Of a DNA stretch of 64,000 nucleotides, positions 8,761 through 17,458 are shown piece by piece (position 1 is the stretch's first letter; every line of letters starts with the position of its first letter). This DNA comes from Candidatus Thiodiazotropha endolucinida (GTDB lineage Bacteria > Pseudomonadota > Gammaproteobacteria > Chromatiales > Chromatiaceae). The DNA is taken from contig NZ_MARB01000017.1 in NCBI RefSeq assembly GCF_001715975.1, positions 39,860 to 103,859 on the forward strand, read 5' to 3'. The position numbers and the translations under genes were made by a program. The notes under the pieces are model-generated. The model was not told the origin of the DNA and searched no databases. It saw only the letters and a program-made list of their open reading frames with translations.

Positions 8761-9603
8761 TCAATGCCCCTCTTTGGTCAGCCTTTGCAGGCGCTTTTGC
8801 GCCAGGCGCGATTCGGTGGTAGCAGGAAAATTGTCCATCAGCTGTTTCAGAATATTTCTGGTGCCGGTCCAGTTCTTCTTCTCGTATTGAATGTACCCTA
8901 TCTTCAACATCGCACCTGGAACCTTGGGGCTGTCCGGATAATTTTCCATTATCTTCGTGAATTCACCCAGGGCAGTATCGAAGTCACGATTGACATAGCT
9001 GGCCTCCGCCAGCCAGTACTGGGCATTGTCCTCGTATTCACCCCCGGGGTAGTCCCTGAGAAAACTGGAGAAGGCGGTGATCGATTCCCCATAGCGACCC
9101 TGCTTCAGCAGATTGAAGGCGGCTTGGTAGGCTTCCGACTCCTTTTTAGGATCGGGAGGGGTCACACTGCCGATCGCTGCGTTTGCCGGTGCCTCAGGGG
9201 GCGGTTCCGGAGATACGGCAGCCGTTTGGCCTACAGCACCCGATGCCGAGGGCGGTGTCACCGGCGTGGTTACGGACTGTGGTGTGGGTGACATGGCGCC
9301 CCCGGACTGGATTCGCGAGAGTCGCTGATCAATGTCCACATAGAGATCACGCTGGCGCCGACTCATGCCGTCCATATTGTATTTTTGTTCCTCAAGATCC
9401 CCACGAAGCTGCCGCACCTCCTGCCGCAACTGCTGCACCTGCAGTACCAGATCCGCGAGACTCTGGTTCTGCAGTATGCGCTCGATACGCTGCAGGCGTT
9501 GCTCCATCGTCAGCTTGGCCCCATTTGCGGCAAATGCCGGCCCTACTGAAAACAGCCCCATCAAGATGCAGAGCAAGACTCGTTTGATGATCAGCCTCAT
9601 CAC
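8761..9603 (-). CDS. cpoB: Cell division coordinator CpoB (YbgF)
   Basis: CpoB is the periplasmic partner of TolA that links outer-membrane constriction with PBP1B activity during division. The 280-residue product starts with a signal peptide (VLLCILMGLFSVGPAFA). An N-terminal coiled coil spans about residues 30-95 (MEQRLQRIERILQ, LVLQVQQLRQEVRQLRG), which trimerises in E. coli. A Pro/Ala-rich linker (about 105-150) is followed by three TPR-like repeats (YQAAFNLLKQGRYGESI, AQYWLAEASYVNRDF, YIQYEKKNWTG). It is the last tol-pal gene before queE. Confidence 0.93.
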   Translation of the reverse strand: MMRLIIKRVLLCILMGLFSVGPAFAANGAKLTMEQRLQRIERILQNQSLADLVLQVQQLRQEVRQLRGDLEEQKYNMDGMSRRQRDLYVDIDQRLSRIQSGGAMSPTPQSVTTPVTPPSASGAVGQTAAVSPEPPPEAPANAAIGSVTPPDPKKESEAYQAAFNLLKQGRYGESITAFSSFLRDYPGGEYEDNAQYWLAEASYVNRDFDTALGEFTKIMENYPDSPKVPGAMLKIGYIQYEKKNWTGTRNILKQLMDNFPATTESRLAQKRLQRLTKEGH

Positions 9604-9614
9604 GCTCTCCCGTA

Positions 9615-10160
9615 TCAGTAGATCAGTTCGACACGCCGGTTGAGTGCCCAGGACTCTTCATTGTGCTCGAAGGCCGCGGGCCTCTCTTCCCCGTAGCTCA
9701 CCACAACCAACTGATTGTCCGATACACCTTGTGCCAACATCAGGCTACGCACTGAATTTGCACGATTTTCGCCCAGACCCAAATTGTACTCGCGTGTTCC
9801 TTTCTCATCCGCATGACCCTCCAGGCGCACAACAGCCTGTGGATTGGCCGCCAAATAGTCGGCGTGGGCCTGAATCACATCCAGATATTCGGAACGCACT
9901 GTACTCTGATCAAAATCAAAATAGATCACCCGAGTGGCCAGCAGACTGTTGGGATTCTCCAAGGGATCCCCCTGCCATTCTCCTCCCTGGCTGGCGGCCG
10001 ATGTTGAAGCTCCGCCACTACCATCGCCACTGCCATCGGCACCGGTGGACTGCTCAGTGACTTCAGCACCTTCACCGTCACTGGTCGGCGTGGATGAACA
10101 GCCGGCTACCAGCAGCAACAATAGTAGAACTGGGATCCAGAGGAATAGTACTTTCTTCAT
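9615..10160 (-). CDS. pal: Peptidoglycan-associated lipoprotein Pal
   Basis: Pal is an outer-membrane lipoprotein that binds peptidoglycan and TolB. The 181-residue product has a lipobox, LLLVAGC, with the lipidated cysteine near residue 21. A Gly/Ser-rich linker follows, then an OmpA-like domain (about residues 75-180): VIYFDFDQSTV, RLEGHADEKGTREYN (the diaminopimelate-binding region) and NRRVELIY at the end. The linker is somewhat long and low in complexity. It lies between tolB and cpoB with short spacers. Confidence 0.95.
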   Translation of the reverse strand: MKKVLFLWIPVLLLLLLVAGCSSTPTSDGEGAEVTEQSTGADGSGDGSGGASTSAASQGGEWQGDPLENPNSLLATRVIYFDFDQSTVRSEYLDVIQAHADYLAANPQAVVRLEGHADEKGTREYNLGLGENRANSVRSLMLAQGVSDNQLVVVSYGEERPAAFEHNEESWALNRRVELIY

Positions 10161-10186
10161 TTAATATCTCCTTAGCAGCGGTGCAG

Positions 10187-11488
10187 TTAATTATTAAAAG
10201 GTGACCAGACCGGTTCGCGCACATCGCCCTCCTGCAGGGCGAGGCGTTGTCGTACACGGCCATCGACCGAGACTGCCGCCAAAACACCACGATGACCCGC
10301 CTTGGATGCGTAAATTACCATGCTCCCATTGGGCGCGAAACTGGGCGATTCGTCCAGGCTCCCCTGACTGAGTACCTGCATCACACCGGACTCGAGATCC
10401 TGGACCGCGATGCGATACTTCCCCTCTTCACGGGTAACCAGGGTCAACAGCTTTCCGTCGGGCGAGAAGGAGGCACGGGCATTGTAGCTGTTTTGGAATG
10501 TCACCCGCTGGGCCTTGCCGCCATGCGCGGAGACCCGGTAGATCTGCGGTCTGCCTCCACGATCCGAGGTAAAGACGATACTGCGTCCATCCGGCGACCA
10601 GGCAGGCTCGGTATCGATGGCGTAGTGGTTGGTGATGGTCTTGAGCTTGCGTGTAGTCAAATCGTAAACATAAATATCGGGATTACCGCCTTTCGACAGG
10701 GTCATGGCCAGTTTACGCCCATCCGGCGACCAGGCGGGCGCTCCGTTGATGCCCTTGAATGAAGTGACCTTCTTCCGCGTGCCGGTATAGACCCCCTGTA
10801 CATAGATAGCGGACTGTCCCTCCTCAAAAGAGACGTAGGCGATCTTCCGTCCATCAGGGGACCAGGCGGGGGACATCAATGGTTCGGTGGAAGTAACGAT
10901 GGTTTCCGAATTGAATCCATCCGCATCGGCGATATTCAGTTTGATTCGCGCCCCGCCGTCGGTCAGCTTGGTTGAGGTTATGTAGGCCACCCGGGTGGCA
11001 AAGGCGCCGGGCACACCGAGTAGCTTTTCATAGATCAGGTCGGCAATCCGGTGGGCGGTACTGCGCAGGTTCGGCGCCGTGGTGGGTATACTGTAACCGG
11101 TGAGTTGCTCCCCCCGGAAGACGTCAAGTAGCTGAAACTGTATCTGGTAGCCACCGGCACCGTGGGCCTGTACCTGGCCTATCACCAGATTTTCGATATC
11201 CAGGGCTCGCCAGTCCTTGAATTCCACTGCATCCACCGAGGCGGGTCTTGCCAGCATATCCTCCCGGGGCAGGGTCTTGAAACGACCGCTGCGTTGCAGG
11301 TCTGCGTTGATCACAGCGGCGATATCCTCAGGCGGCGCTCCTTTACCCTGCCAACTGAAAGGGACCACGGCGATCGGCAACGCCCCCTCGACACCTTCGG
11401 TGATTTCAATGGTCAGCTCGGCATAGAGCGCCGGCTGCCAACACAGTATCAAAATCAGGATAAGTAGATTTTTTTTCATCATAACCAT
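10187..11488 (-). CDS. tolB: Tol-Pal system protein TolB
   Basis: TolB is the periplasmic beta-propeller that shuttles between Pal and TolA. The 433-residue product has a signal peptide ([16 protein letters not shown]), an N-terminal alpha/beta domain, and at least four propeller blades. The blade motif [14 protein letters not shown] / [14 protein letters not shown] / [14 protein letters not shown] / [13 protein letters not shown] is plain from about residue 205 onward. Three ATG codons sit at the start (MVMMKK). It begins 3 bp after the tolA stop. Confidence 0.96.
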   Translation of the reverse strand: MVMMKKNLLILILILCWQPALYAELTIEITEGVEGALPIAVVPFSWQGKGAPPEDIAAVINADLQRSGRFKTLPREDMLARPASVDAVEFKDWRALDIENLVIGQVQAHGAGGYQIQFQLLDVFRGEQLTGYSIPTTAPNLRSTAHRIADLIYEKLLGVPGAFATRVAYITSTKLTDGGARIKLNIADADGFNSETIVTSTEPLMSPAWSPDGRKIAYVSFEEGQSAIYVQGVYTGTRKKVTSFKGINGAPAWSPDGRKLAMTLSKGGNPDIYVYDLTTRKLKTITNHYAIDTEPAWSPDGRSIVFTSDRGGRPQIYRVSAHGGKAQRVTFQNSYNARASFSPDGKLLTLVTREEGKYRIAVQDLESGVMQVLSQGSLDESPSFAPNGSMVIYASKAGHRGVLAAVSVDGRVRQRLALQEGDVREPVWSPFNN

Positions 11489-11491
11489 TAG

Positions 11492-12373
11492 CTAGCTACT
11501 AGGTTTAAATTTCAATCTTAAAGTGCGGAAGGACTCGAACAAGGGTCCGCTCGGCACCTGCAGCGGCGCTGCTTTATAGACCGCGGTCTCCACAGAACGA
11601 TCGAAGGCCGGGTTACCGCTGCTGCTGACAATGCTCACACCACCAGGCACCACATCCCCACCCGGTATCAGGCGCACCTGGACGATACATGAGAGCTCTT
11701 TTCCCGCCTGCCCCGGCTTCAGCCAATTTCGTTCGATCTGCTGTTTGATGACGGCTACATAGCGATCAATCTCACGGCTATTCTGCTCCGCCGCCAGTTG
11801 CTCTTGCAAGGCGCGTTCACGCTCGGCCTGTGCTGCGGCTTCCGCTTTTCGCTTCGCCTCTGCCTTACGCCTGGCTTCCAACTCGGCTTTACGTTTTTTT
11901 TCCAGCTCCGCCTTGCGCTTGGCTTCAGCCTCTGCCTTCCGTTTCGCTTCTGCCTTGCGTTTGGCTTCAACGACCGCCAAGCGTTTTTCTTCCGCCTTGC
12001 GTTTGGCCTCTTTCGCCTCGCGCTCCTTCTTCAACTGTGCCTGACGTTTGCGTTCCGCCTCCTGCTTCTGCCGCTCCGCCTTTTGCTTGGCAATGCGTTT
12101 CTGCTCGAGTTGCTGGCGCTTCTTCTCTTCCGCCTGCTTACGCTTCAGCGCCTCTTTACGCTGTTTCTCCCGCTCTATCGCCCGCTCTTTCTCCTTGGCT
12201 TGATCGAGTTGCTTGGCATCGACGGTATGTGCCTGCACCACATTCGCATTGGGTGTCGCGGGTTTGTGAATTTTCGACCAGTCGAAGCCGAACACCAGAA
12301 AGACCACGATCAGCACATGCAGCAGGACTGCCAGCATGACTGAAACGGGATTTCTTTTTATAACTGAGAACAA
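11492..12373 (-). CDS. tolA: Cell envelope integrity protein TolA
   Basis: TolA joins the inner-membrane TolQR motor to Pal/TolB at the outer membrane. The 293-residue product has one N-terminal membrane anchor (VMLAVLLHVLIVVFLVFG). A long charged helix rich in KRKAEAE / KKRKAELEA repeats fills about residues 55-200. The C-terminal domain (about 205-293) ends in FESFRTLRLKFKPSS and contains SCIVQVRLIPGGDVVPGG, the TonB-like fold. The low-complexity helix produces long spurious open frames on the other strand. Confidence 0.95.
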   Translation of the reverse strand: MFSVIKRNPVSVMLAVLLHVLIVVFLVFGFDWSKIHKPATPNANVVQAHTVDAKQLDQAKEKERAIEREKQRKEALKRKQAEEKKRQQLEQKRIAKQKAERQKQEAERKRQAQLKKEREAKEAKRKAEEKRLAVVEAKRKAEAKRKAEAEAKRKAELEKKRKAELEARRKAEAKRKAEAAAQAERERALQEQLAAEQNSREIDRYVAVIKQQIERNWLKPGQAGKELSCIVQVRLIPGGDVVPGGVSIVSSSGNPAFDRSVETAVYKAAPLQVPSGPLFESFRTLRLKFKPSS

Positions 12374-12375
12374 GG

Positions 12376-12801
12376 CTATGACTCCGGCGGCTCCGTAATT
12401 AAGCCGACACTGGGCGCCCCGCCGGCCTGTAACAGCACCATTGCCTCCACCACTCGTCCATAGGCCACTCCGGCATCACCACGCACCATGATCGGGGTCT
12501 TCGGTTTGTGTTTGAGAACAACCTGCACCCTCTTGACCAGGTCATCCGAATCAATCGGACTATCCTTATCCTGGCCGATATCGATAAACATCTCACCCTC
12601 TCGATTGACCGTTACCACCAGCGGCTCATCCGCCTCTTTCGGCAAAGGCTCCGCATCGGCCTGGGGCAGCTCCACCTTGACGCCTTGGGTCAATAGCGGT
12701 GCAGTAATCATGAATATCACCAGCAGCACCAACATCACGTCAATATAGGGGACTACATTGATCTCGGACATTGGGCGACGGCGATTTTTTTGACGACTCA
12801 T
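12376..12801 (-). CDS. tolR: Tol-Pal motor subunit TolR
   Basis: TolR is a single-pass inner-membrane protein of the ExbD/TolR family, forming the proton channel with TolQ. The 141-residue product starts MSRQKNRRRPMSEINVVPYIDVMLVLLVIFM; the aspartate in the YIDVMLVLL membrane helix (near residue 21) is the essential proton-coupling residue. The periplasmic domain (about 45-141) carries VRGDAGVAYGRVVEAM, the conserved ExbD block. It sits 14 bp after the tolQ stop and 2 bp before tolA. Confidence 0.95.
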   Translation of the reverse strand: MSRQKNRRRPMSEINVVPYIDVMLVLLVIFMITAPLLTQGVKVELPQADAEPLPKEADEPLVVTVNREGEMFIDIGQDKDSPIDSDDLVKRVQVVLKHKPKTPIMVRGDAGVAYGRVVEAMVLLQAGGAPSVGLITEPPES

Positions 12802-12815
12802 TGTGATATGGCGGC

Positions 12816-13490
12816 TTAGGCGACAGCCTGGCGTTGAAGGATGGTGGCAAACTCTTCGACAAAGTCATCATAACGGTTATTCAGACGCTCCACATCGTTG
12901 GAATAGCGGTTGTAGGCAACAACCGCAGGAATTGCGGCAAACAGGCCGATAGCGGTTGCGATCAATGCTTCGGCAATGCCGGGGGCAACCAGCGCAAGGG
13001 TTGCCTGCTTGACGTTACCCAGTGCAGTGAACGAATTCATAATGCCCCAGACAGTCCCGAACAGTCCCACATAAGGGCTGGTGGAACCGATCGTGGCCAG
13101 GGTGGAAAGATGATGTTCCAGGCGATCGACCTCACGGTTCAGAGAGACCCGCATGGAGCGTTGCGCACCATGTACCATAGCCATCGGATCCTTGTGGCCC
13201 TTGGTGCGTAGCCGTGCAAATTCACGAAACCCGGCACGGAAGATGGATGCCATGCCGGACTCTTCGTCGGTCTCTCTTTCGATCTGGCGATAGAGTTCCG
13301 CCAGGTCGCCGCCGGACCAGAAACGCCCTTCGAATTCATCGGCCGCGCGTACTGCGCTCTTCAGGACACGCATACGGTCGAAAATCATGCTCCATGAGCT
13401 GACGGATGCGAATACCAACAGGGCAATCACAAGCTGAACCACCGGACTGGCATTGAGTATCAGATGGGTAATGGTCAGGTCAGTCGACAT
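12816..13490 (-). CDS. tolQ: Tol-Pal motor subunit TolQ
   Basis: TolQ is the polytopic channel-forming subunit of the ExbB/MotA family. The 224-residue product has the three expected membrane segments (VQLVIALLVFASVSSWSMIF; LSTLATIGSTSPYVGLFGTV; EALIATAIGLFAAIPAVVAY). The block ATIGSTSPYVGLFGTVWGIM is family-diagnostic. Its start overlaps the 3' end of ybgC by 11 bp, so translation is probably coupled. Confidence 0.96.
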   Translation of the reverse strand: MSTDLTITHLILNASPVVQLVIALLVFASVSSWSMIFDRMRVLKSAVRAADEFEGRFWSGGDLAELYRQIERETDEESGMASIFRAGFREFARLRTKGHKDPMAMVHGAQRSMRVSLNREVDRLEHHLSTLATIGSTSPYVGLFGTVWGIMNSFTALGNVKQATLALVAPGIAEALIATAIGLFAAIPAVVAYNRYSNDVERLNNRYDDFVEEFATILQRQAVA

Positions 13491-13902
13491 CCGGTATCTC
13501 CATCAGTAATTTCTTGGGTATGGGGGTGGGGCGCATTGTTTCCATATTCACACAAGCAATCTTTATGGTACCCCGGCATAACAGTTGTGAATCCGATGGT
13601 CGCACCACCTCTTGAAAGAAGGTGAGACTGGCACGTCCCTTCTGAGACAATCTGGCAATGACCTCGAGGTTATCGTTAAAACGGGCTGGAGCATGGTAAC
13701 CCAGTTCCACCTGTCGAACTGCGAAGATGATCCCGTCCTGTTGTAGCAACAGATCCTGCTCGAAACCGAGTGAACGCAACCACTCGCTACGTGCCCGCTC
13801 CATGAACTTCAGATAATTGGCATAGTAGACAACACCACCGGCGTCAGTATCTTCGTAGTAGACCCTGATGGGCCAGACAAAACCCGGCGACTCGTCGTTC
13901 AT
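13480..13902 (-). CDS. ybgC: Acyl-CoA thioesterase YbgC (tol-pal associated)
   Basis: YbgC is a hot-dog-fold thioesterase found at the head of tol-pal operons. The 140-residue protein shows the motif RVYYEDTDAGGVVYYANYLKFMERARSEWL, here split as YYEDTDAGGVVYY then FMERARSEWL, in which the aspartate of TDAGG is catalytic. The role in the cell envelope remains poorly defined; acyl-CoA and acyl-ACP hydrolysis are known for relatives. It is the first gene of the tol-pal cluster here, so the promoter should lie in 13903-14192. Confidence 0.94.
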   Translation of the reverse strand: MNDESPGFVWPIRVYYEDTDAGGVVYYANYLKFMERARSEWLRSLGFEQDLLLQQDGIIFAVRQVELGYHAPARFNDNLEVIARLSQKGRASLTFFQEVVRPSDSQLLCRGTIKIACVNMETMRPTPIPKKLLMEIPDVD

Positions 13903-14192
13903 ACCTCTTTCCAGACTCGAATCACTATTGCGCCAGCTTCATCTGGTGCAGTTCAGTTAAACGGTTAATCATACTTAGCTTCGTAAACCGATGGTAGTGA
14001 AAATAGTTAAACCCCTGCATGAATCCCAATCTATGAGTATGTGATTTGCAAGGAGTTCCCATCGTGCCGGATTGAATCCGTCAGGCTTCGGGATCGATGG
14101 CGGCAAAGATCGTAACTCAATCACGATTTCACATTCTGTGCTGGCAGATTGCAGTCCACCGGGCAAGCCCTGTTCGGGTGGGATCTCGTCGA
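13903..14192 (-). promoter_or_regulatory. Gap between ruvB and ybgC, likely tol-pal promoter region
   Basis: No convincing gene lies in these 290 bp. An open minus-strand frame (13975-14166) lacks protein-like character. The part next to ybgC is AT-richer (GTTAAACGGTTAATCAT around 13956-13972, with a TTAA-AC-GGTTAA motif) and is the natural place for the ybgC-tolQRAB-pal promoter. No terminator hairpin after ruvB was identified. Confidence 0.3.
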
Positions 14193-15239
14193 CTACTTTT
14201 CGCGGAACAGATCGTCCTCGGTGGGTACATGTTCGCCGGGTTTCGGCGACAATCCAAAGTGCAGATAGGCAGCCTGGGTCGCCACTCTACCTCTTGGTGT
14301 GCGCATCAGAAACCCCTGCTGAATCAGATAGGGTTCAAGGACATCCTCGATGGTACCCTTCTCCTCACCGATCGCCGCGGCCAGATTGTCGACCCCGACG
14401 GGCCCGCCCTCAAACTTCTCGATGACCGCCAACAGCAGGCGCCGGTCCATGTTGTCAAAACCGTTGCCATCGACCTTGAGCATGCCCAGGGCGCTGTCGG
14501 CCACAGTTCTGTTGATATGGCCATCCTGTTTGACCTGGGCATAATCGCGCACCCTTCTCAACAGACGGTTGGCAATCCTCGGCGTACCCCGGGAACGACG
14601 TGCGATCTCTCTGGCCCCGTCCGCGTCCATACCGATATTGAGAATGTCTGCTGAACGGGTGACGATATGGGCCAGGTCGCTGCTGCTGTAGAACTCCAGC
14701 CGCTGAACGATGCCGAACCTGTCCCGCAAGGGGGAGGTCAGAAGACCGGCCCTGGTCGTGGCGCCAACCAGGGTAAAGGGCGGCAGATCGAGCTTGATCG
14801 AGCGTGCGGCCGGCCCCTCGCCGATCATGATATCGAGTTGAAAATCCTCCATTGCCGGATAGAGCACCTCTTCAACCACCGGGCTGAGGCGATGGATCTC
14901 ATCGACGAACAACACGTCATGGGGTTCAAGGTTGGTCAACAGCGCCGCCAGATCTCCCGGCTTTTCGAGTACCGGGCCGGAGGTTTGTCGCAGATTGACC
15001 CCCATCTCATTGGCGATGATATGCGCCAGGGTGGTCTTGCCCAATCCGGGAGGACCGAAAATCAGGACATGATCCAACGCCTCGCTCCGCGCCTTGGCGG
15101 CGGGTATGAAGATCTCCATCTGCTCGCGGACTGCGGGCTGGCCCACATAGTCGCACAAACGTTTGGGCCGGATAGCCCGGTCCAGGGCGGCGTCTTCACC
15201 CGTGGCATCGCCGTTGATCAATCTGGGTTCACTAATCAC
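14193..15239 (-). CDS. ruvB: Holliday junction branch migration helicase RuvB
   Basis: RuvB is the AAA+ motor that drives Holliday junction migration with RuvA. The 348-residue protein has Walker [18 protein letters not shown] (about residue 62 on), Walker [11 protein letters not shown], sensor 1 [11 protein letters not shown], and the winged-helix C-terminus with [16 protein letters not shown]. The N-terminus [12 protein letters not shown] is standard. It follows ruvA after a 64-bp gap holding a perfect hairpin. Confidence 0.97.
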   Translation of the reverse strand: MISEPRLINGDATGEDAALDRAIRPKRLCDYVGQPAVREQMEIFIPAAKARSEALDHVLIFGPPGLGKTTLAHIIANEMGVNLRQTSGPVLEKPGDLAALLTNLEPHDVLFVDEIHRLSPVVEEVLYPAMEDFQLDIMIGEGPAARSIKLDLPPFTLVGATTRAGLLTSPLRDRFGIVQRLEFYSSSDLAHIVTRSADILNIGMDADGAREIARRSRGTPRIANRLLRRVRDYAQVKQDGHINRTVADSALGMLKVDGNGFDNMDRRLLLAVIEKFEGGPVGVDNLAAAIGEEKGTIEDVLEPYLIQQGFLMRTPRGRVATQAAYLHFGLSPKPGEHVPTEDDLFREK

Positions 15240-15260
15240 TTATCTTTCCGGTTCGGTCTT

Positions 15261-15280
15261 AGGGCCTGTTAGCAGGCCCT
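15261..15280. repeat. Perfect hairpin between ruvA and ruvB, repeat-family variant
   Basis: AGGGCCTG-TTAG-CAGGCCCT forms an 8-bp perfect stem with a 4-nt loop. The left half matches the start of the AGGGCCTGTTAACAC repeat found at four other places in the window. No U-run follows on either strand, so it is a weak terminator candidate; it could pause or process the ruvAB transcript. Confidence 0.6.
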
Positions 15281-15303
15281 AGTATCAATGCTCGAGAGCC
15301 CCG

Positions 15304-15912
15304 CTATTTCTGCACCACACTCTGCAGCGCAGCCCGTATCAAACCCTCGCTATCCATCTCATCCTCCACCACCGCTTTTACCATGCGGCCGGCCTCCTGC
15401 GGTTTATAGCCCAAGGCCACCAGTGCGGCCACGGCATCGGTTGAGGCACTGCCGCGATTTGCGGCCAAGCCACCCTGTGTTGGACTAACGGCTGGCGTCA
15501 GATCGCCCAGCTTAGCCAATCTGTCACGCATCTCCACAATCAGCCGCTGCGCTGTCTTACGGCCGATTCCCGGCAACCGTACCAGGGATGCCACATCCTC
15601 CTCCTCCACACAGCGGCCGAACTCATCGGCACTCATACCGGAGAGTATCGCCAATGCCATCTTGGCGCCGACTCCACTCACTTTCAGCAGGCTGCGAAAC
15701 AGGGTCCGTTCCGACTCCGTAGCAAAGGCATACAGGACATGGGCATCCTCACGCACAGCCAGGTGAGTGAAGAGCGTGACCGCCTGGCCGGCTTCCGGCA
15801 GGGTGAAAAAGGTGGAGAGCGGGGCTTCAAGTTCATACCCCACGCCATTGACATCGATCAGCATGTGGGGTGCCTGTTTGTGGACAAGCTCCCCTCTTAA
15901 ACGGCCTATCAT
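15304..15912 (-). CDS. ruvA: Holliday junction DNA-binding protein RuvA
   Basis: RuvA binds the four-way junction and loads RuvB. The 202-residue protein has the N-terminal OB fold (MIGRLRGELVHKQAPHMLID), two helix-hairpin-helix motifs (LLKVSGVGAKMALAIL and LVRLPGIGRKTAQRLI, about residues 70-125), an acidic/Ala linker, and a C-terminal RuvB-binding helix bundle (ALVALGYKPQEAGRMV). It lies 64 bp after ruvC. Confidence 0.96.
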   Translation of the reverse strand: MIGRLRGELVHKQAPHMLIDVNGVGYELEAPLSTFFTLPEAGQAVTLFTHLAVREDAHVLYAFATESERTLFRSLLKVSGVGAKMALAILSGMSADEFGRCVEEEDVASLVRLPGIGRKTAQRLIVEMRDRLAKLGDLTPAVSPTQGGLAANRGSASTDAVAALVALGYKPQEAGRMVKAVVEDEMDSEGLIRAALQSVVQK

Positions 15913-15976
15913 CCTGGGTTGTTATCCGGTTGACGATTCAGGCTGTGATTATGGCACGGATGGGGCACGGGTATCC

Positions 15977-16474
15977 TCACTTTCCGCGGCCGGACTGGCG
16001 CATCAGCGTGGTATGGGTATGGGCATGGCTCAGGGCCACCGCCAGGGCATCCGCGGCATCCGCCTGGGGTTTTTGCCGCAAACCCAGGATCATCTGCACC
16101 ATATGCTGGATCTGCGCCTTGTCCGCCCGCCCCGTTCCCACTACCGCCTGTTTGATGCGGGTGGGCGTATACTCCGCCACACTCAGTCCGCGATATACCG
16201 CAGCGCAGATGGCCGCCCCCCTCGCCTGCCCCAGCTTGAGGGCTGAAGAGGGATTTTTGGCCACGAAGACCTGCTCGATAGCCATCACATCCGGTTGATG
16301 CTCCTGGATCAAGCCGCTGATTGTCGCAAATATCTCCCCAAGTCTGGGGGGAAGCGGTTCACCGCTCAATTTTATAACCCCATGGGACAAGTAGACAGAA
16401 TGCATGCCATCGGTATCGATCAGGCCGTAGCCTGTCATGCGGGAGCCGGGATCGATGCCGATAATACGTAACAT
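15977..16474 (-). CDS. ruvC: Holliday junction resolvase RuvC
   Basis: RuvC cuts Holliday junctions symmetrically. The 165-residue protein begins MLRIIGIDPGSRMTGYG, in which the aspartate at residue 8 is the first acidic ligand. AIEQVFVAKNPSSALKLGQARG carries the second, and the closing DAADALAVALSHAH carries the remaining acidic pair. It starts directly at the yebC stop (1-bp spacing), typical of the yebC-ruvC-ruvA-ruvB unit. Confidence 0.96.
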   Translation of the reverse strand: MLRIIGIDPGSRMTGYGLIDTDGMHSVYLSHGVIKLSGEPLPPRLGEIFATISGLIQEHQPDVMAIEQVFVAKNPSSALKLGQARGAAICAAVYRGLSVAEYTPTRIKQAVVGTGRADKAQIQHMVQMILGLRQKPQADAADALAVALSHAHTHTTLMRQSGRGK

Positions 16475-17221
16475 TCAGTTGATTGCATCCAAAATCTCAT
16501 CCGAGATCTCGGCATTGGTATAGACATTCTGTACGTCGTCCAGGTCCTCCAGCATGTCGACCATGCGCAACAGTTTCTCGGCATCGTCCTGATCGAGGAC
16601 TGCGCTGGTCGAGGCATTATAGGTGACCTCGTCAGTATCCGGATTCAGGCCGGCGGCAACCAGGGCATCCTTGATCTGGGAGAACTCCTCAGGTGTGGAG
16701 ATGACATCGACCGAGCCATCGTCGTTGGTGACCACATCTTCGGCACCTGCCTCCAAGGCCGCCTCCATGATGGCATCCTCATCCACTCCCGGATTGTAGC
16801 TGAGCATTCCCTGCTTGCTGAACAGATATGAGACAGACCCATCGGTACCCAGGTTGCCACCCAGCTTGCTGAAAGCGTGACGAACCTCGGATGCGGTACG
16901 GTTTCGGTTGTCTGTCATACAGTCGACCATGACCGCCGTACCCCCCGGCCCATAGCCTTCATAGCGGATCTCGTCATAGTTATCGCCGTCGGTGCCTCCC
17001 GCGCCACGCTTGATGGCGCGTTCAATGGTGTCCTTGGGCATATTCGCACCGAGACCCTTGTCAACGGCCAGCCGCAGACGCGGATTGGCATTGATTTCCC
17101 CCCCTCCCATGCGGGCAGCCACGGTAATCTCTCGTATCAGCTTGGTCCAAATCTTACCGCGCTTCTTGTCATTGGCGGCTTTCTTATGCTTGATATTGGC
17201 CCACTTACTGTGTCCTGCCAT
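16475..17221 (-). CDS. yebC: YebC/PmpR family protein
   Basis: This 248-residue protein is a full-length YebC-family member ([20 protein letters not shown] at the start, [21 protein letters not shown] in the middle). YebC proteins were described as transcriptional regulators, and YebC2 types are reported to relieve ribosome stalling at prolines; the exact job here is not shown by sequence. It heads the ruvCAB operon, the usual place. The start at 17221 is the conserved MAGHSKW. Confidence 0.94.
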   Translation of the reverse strand: MAGHSKWANIKHKKAANDKKRGKIWTKLIREITVAARMGGGEINANPRLRLAVDKGLGANMPKDTIERAIKRGAGGTDGDNYDEIRYEGYGPGGTAVMVDCMTDNRNRTASEVRHAFSKLGGNLGTDGSVSYLFSKQGMLSYNPGVDEDAIMEAALEAGAEDVVTNDDGSVDVISTPEEFSQIKDALVAAGLNPDTDEVTYNASTSAVLDQDDAEKLLRMVDMLEDLDDVQNVYTNAEISDEILDAIN

Positions 17222-17458
17222 ACAAACCTCTCAAAACTCTGCATTCAAATATGACATTTTATCATCCACCCGATCTCGCAGAAACCGAGGAATGCCGACG
17301 GCTTAAGATTCACTGTGAATTGCCGATCTGTTAAGTACAATCTGAGGGCATAACAATCGAGCTCCATTCACCCATCCGGCTCGGCAACCGCCACCTTTGG
17401 GTGATCCATACAGGTAAAATCATTTGGCGATAAAAACCGTTTCAAAGGGCAATCCCCA
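17222..17458. promoter_or_regulatory. Divergent promoter region, yebC and HDOD gene
   Basis: This 237-bp gap separates two divergent genes and should hold a promoter for each. It contains AT-rich stretches (ATTCAAATATGACATTTTATCAT near 17243-17265, read in pieces) close to yebC. A possible SD for the HDOD gene is the AAAGGGCAATCCCCA segment before 17459. No specific regulator site could be named. Confidence 0.3.

Noticed and set aside
11798-12343. Plus-strand ORF of 181 residues rich in Leu and Phe
   Set aside because: It is the shadow of the Lys/Glu/Ala-rich helix of TolA, which lacks stop codons on the other strand.
13975-14166. 63-codon minus-strand ORF between ruvB and ybgC
   Set aside because: No motif or SD; it covers the expected tol-pal promoter region.
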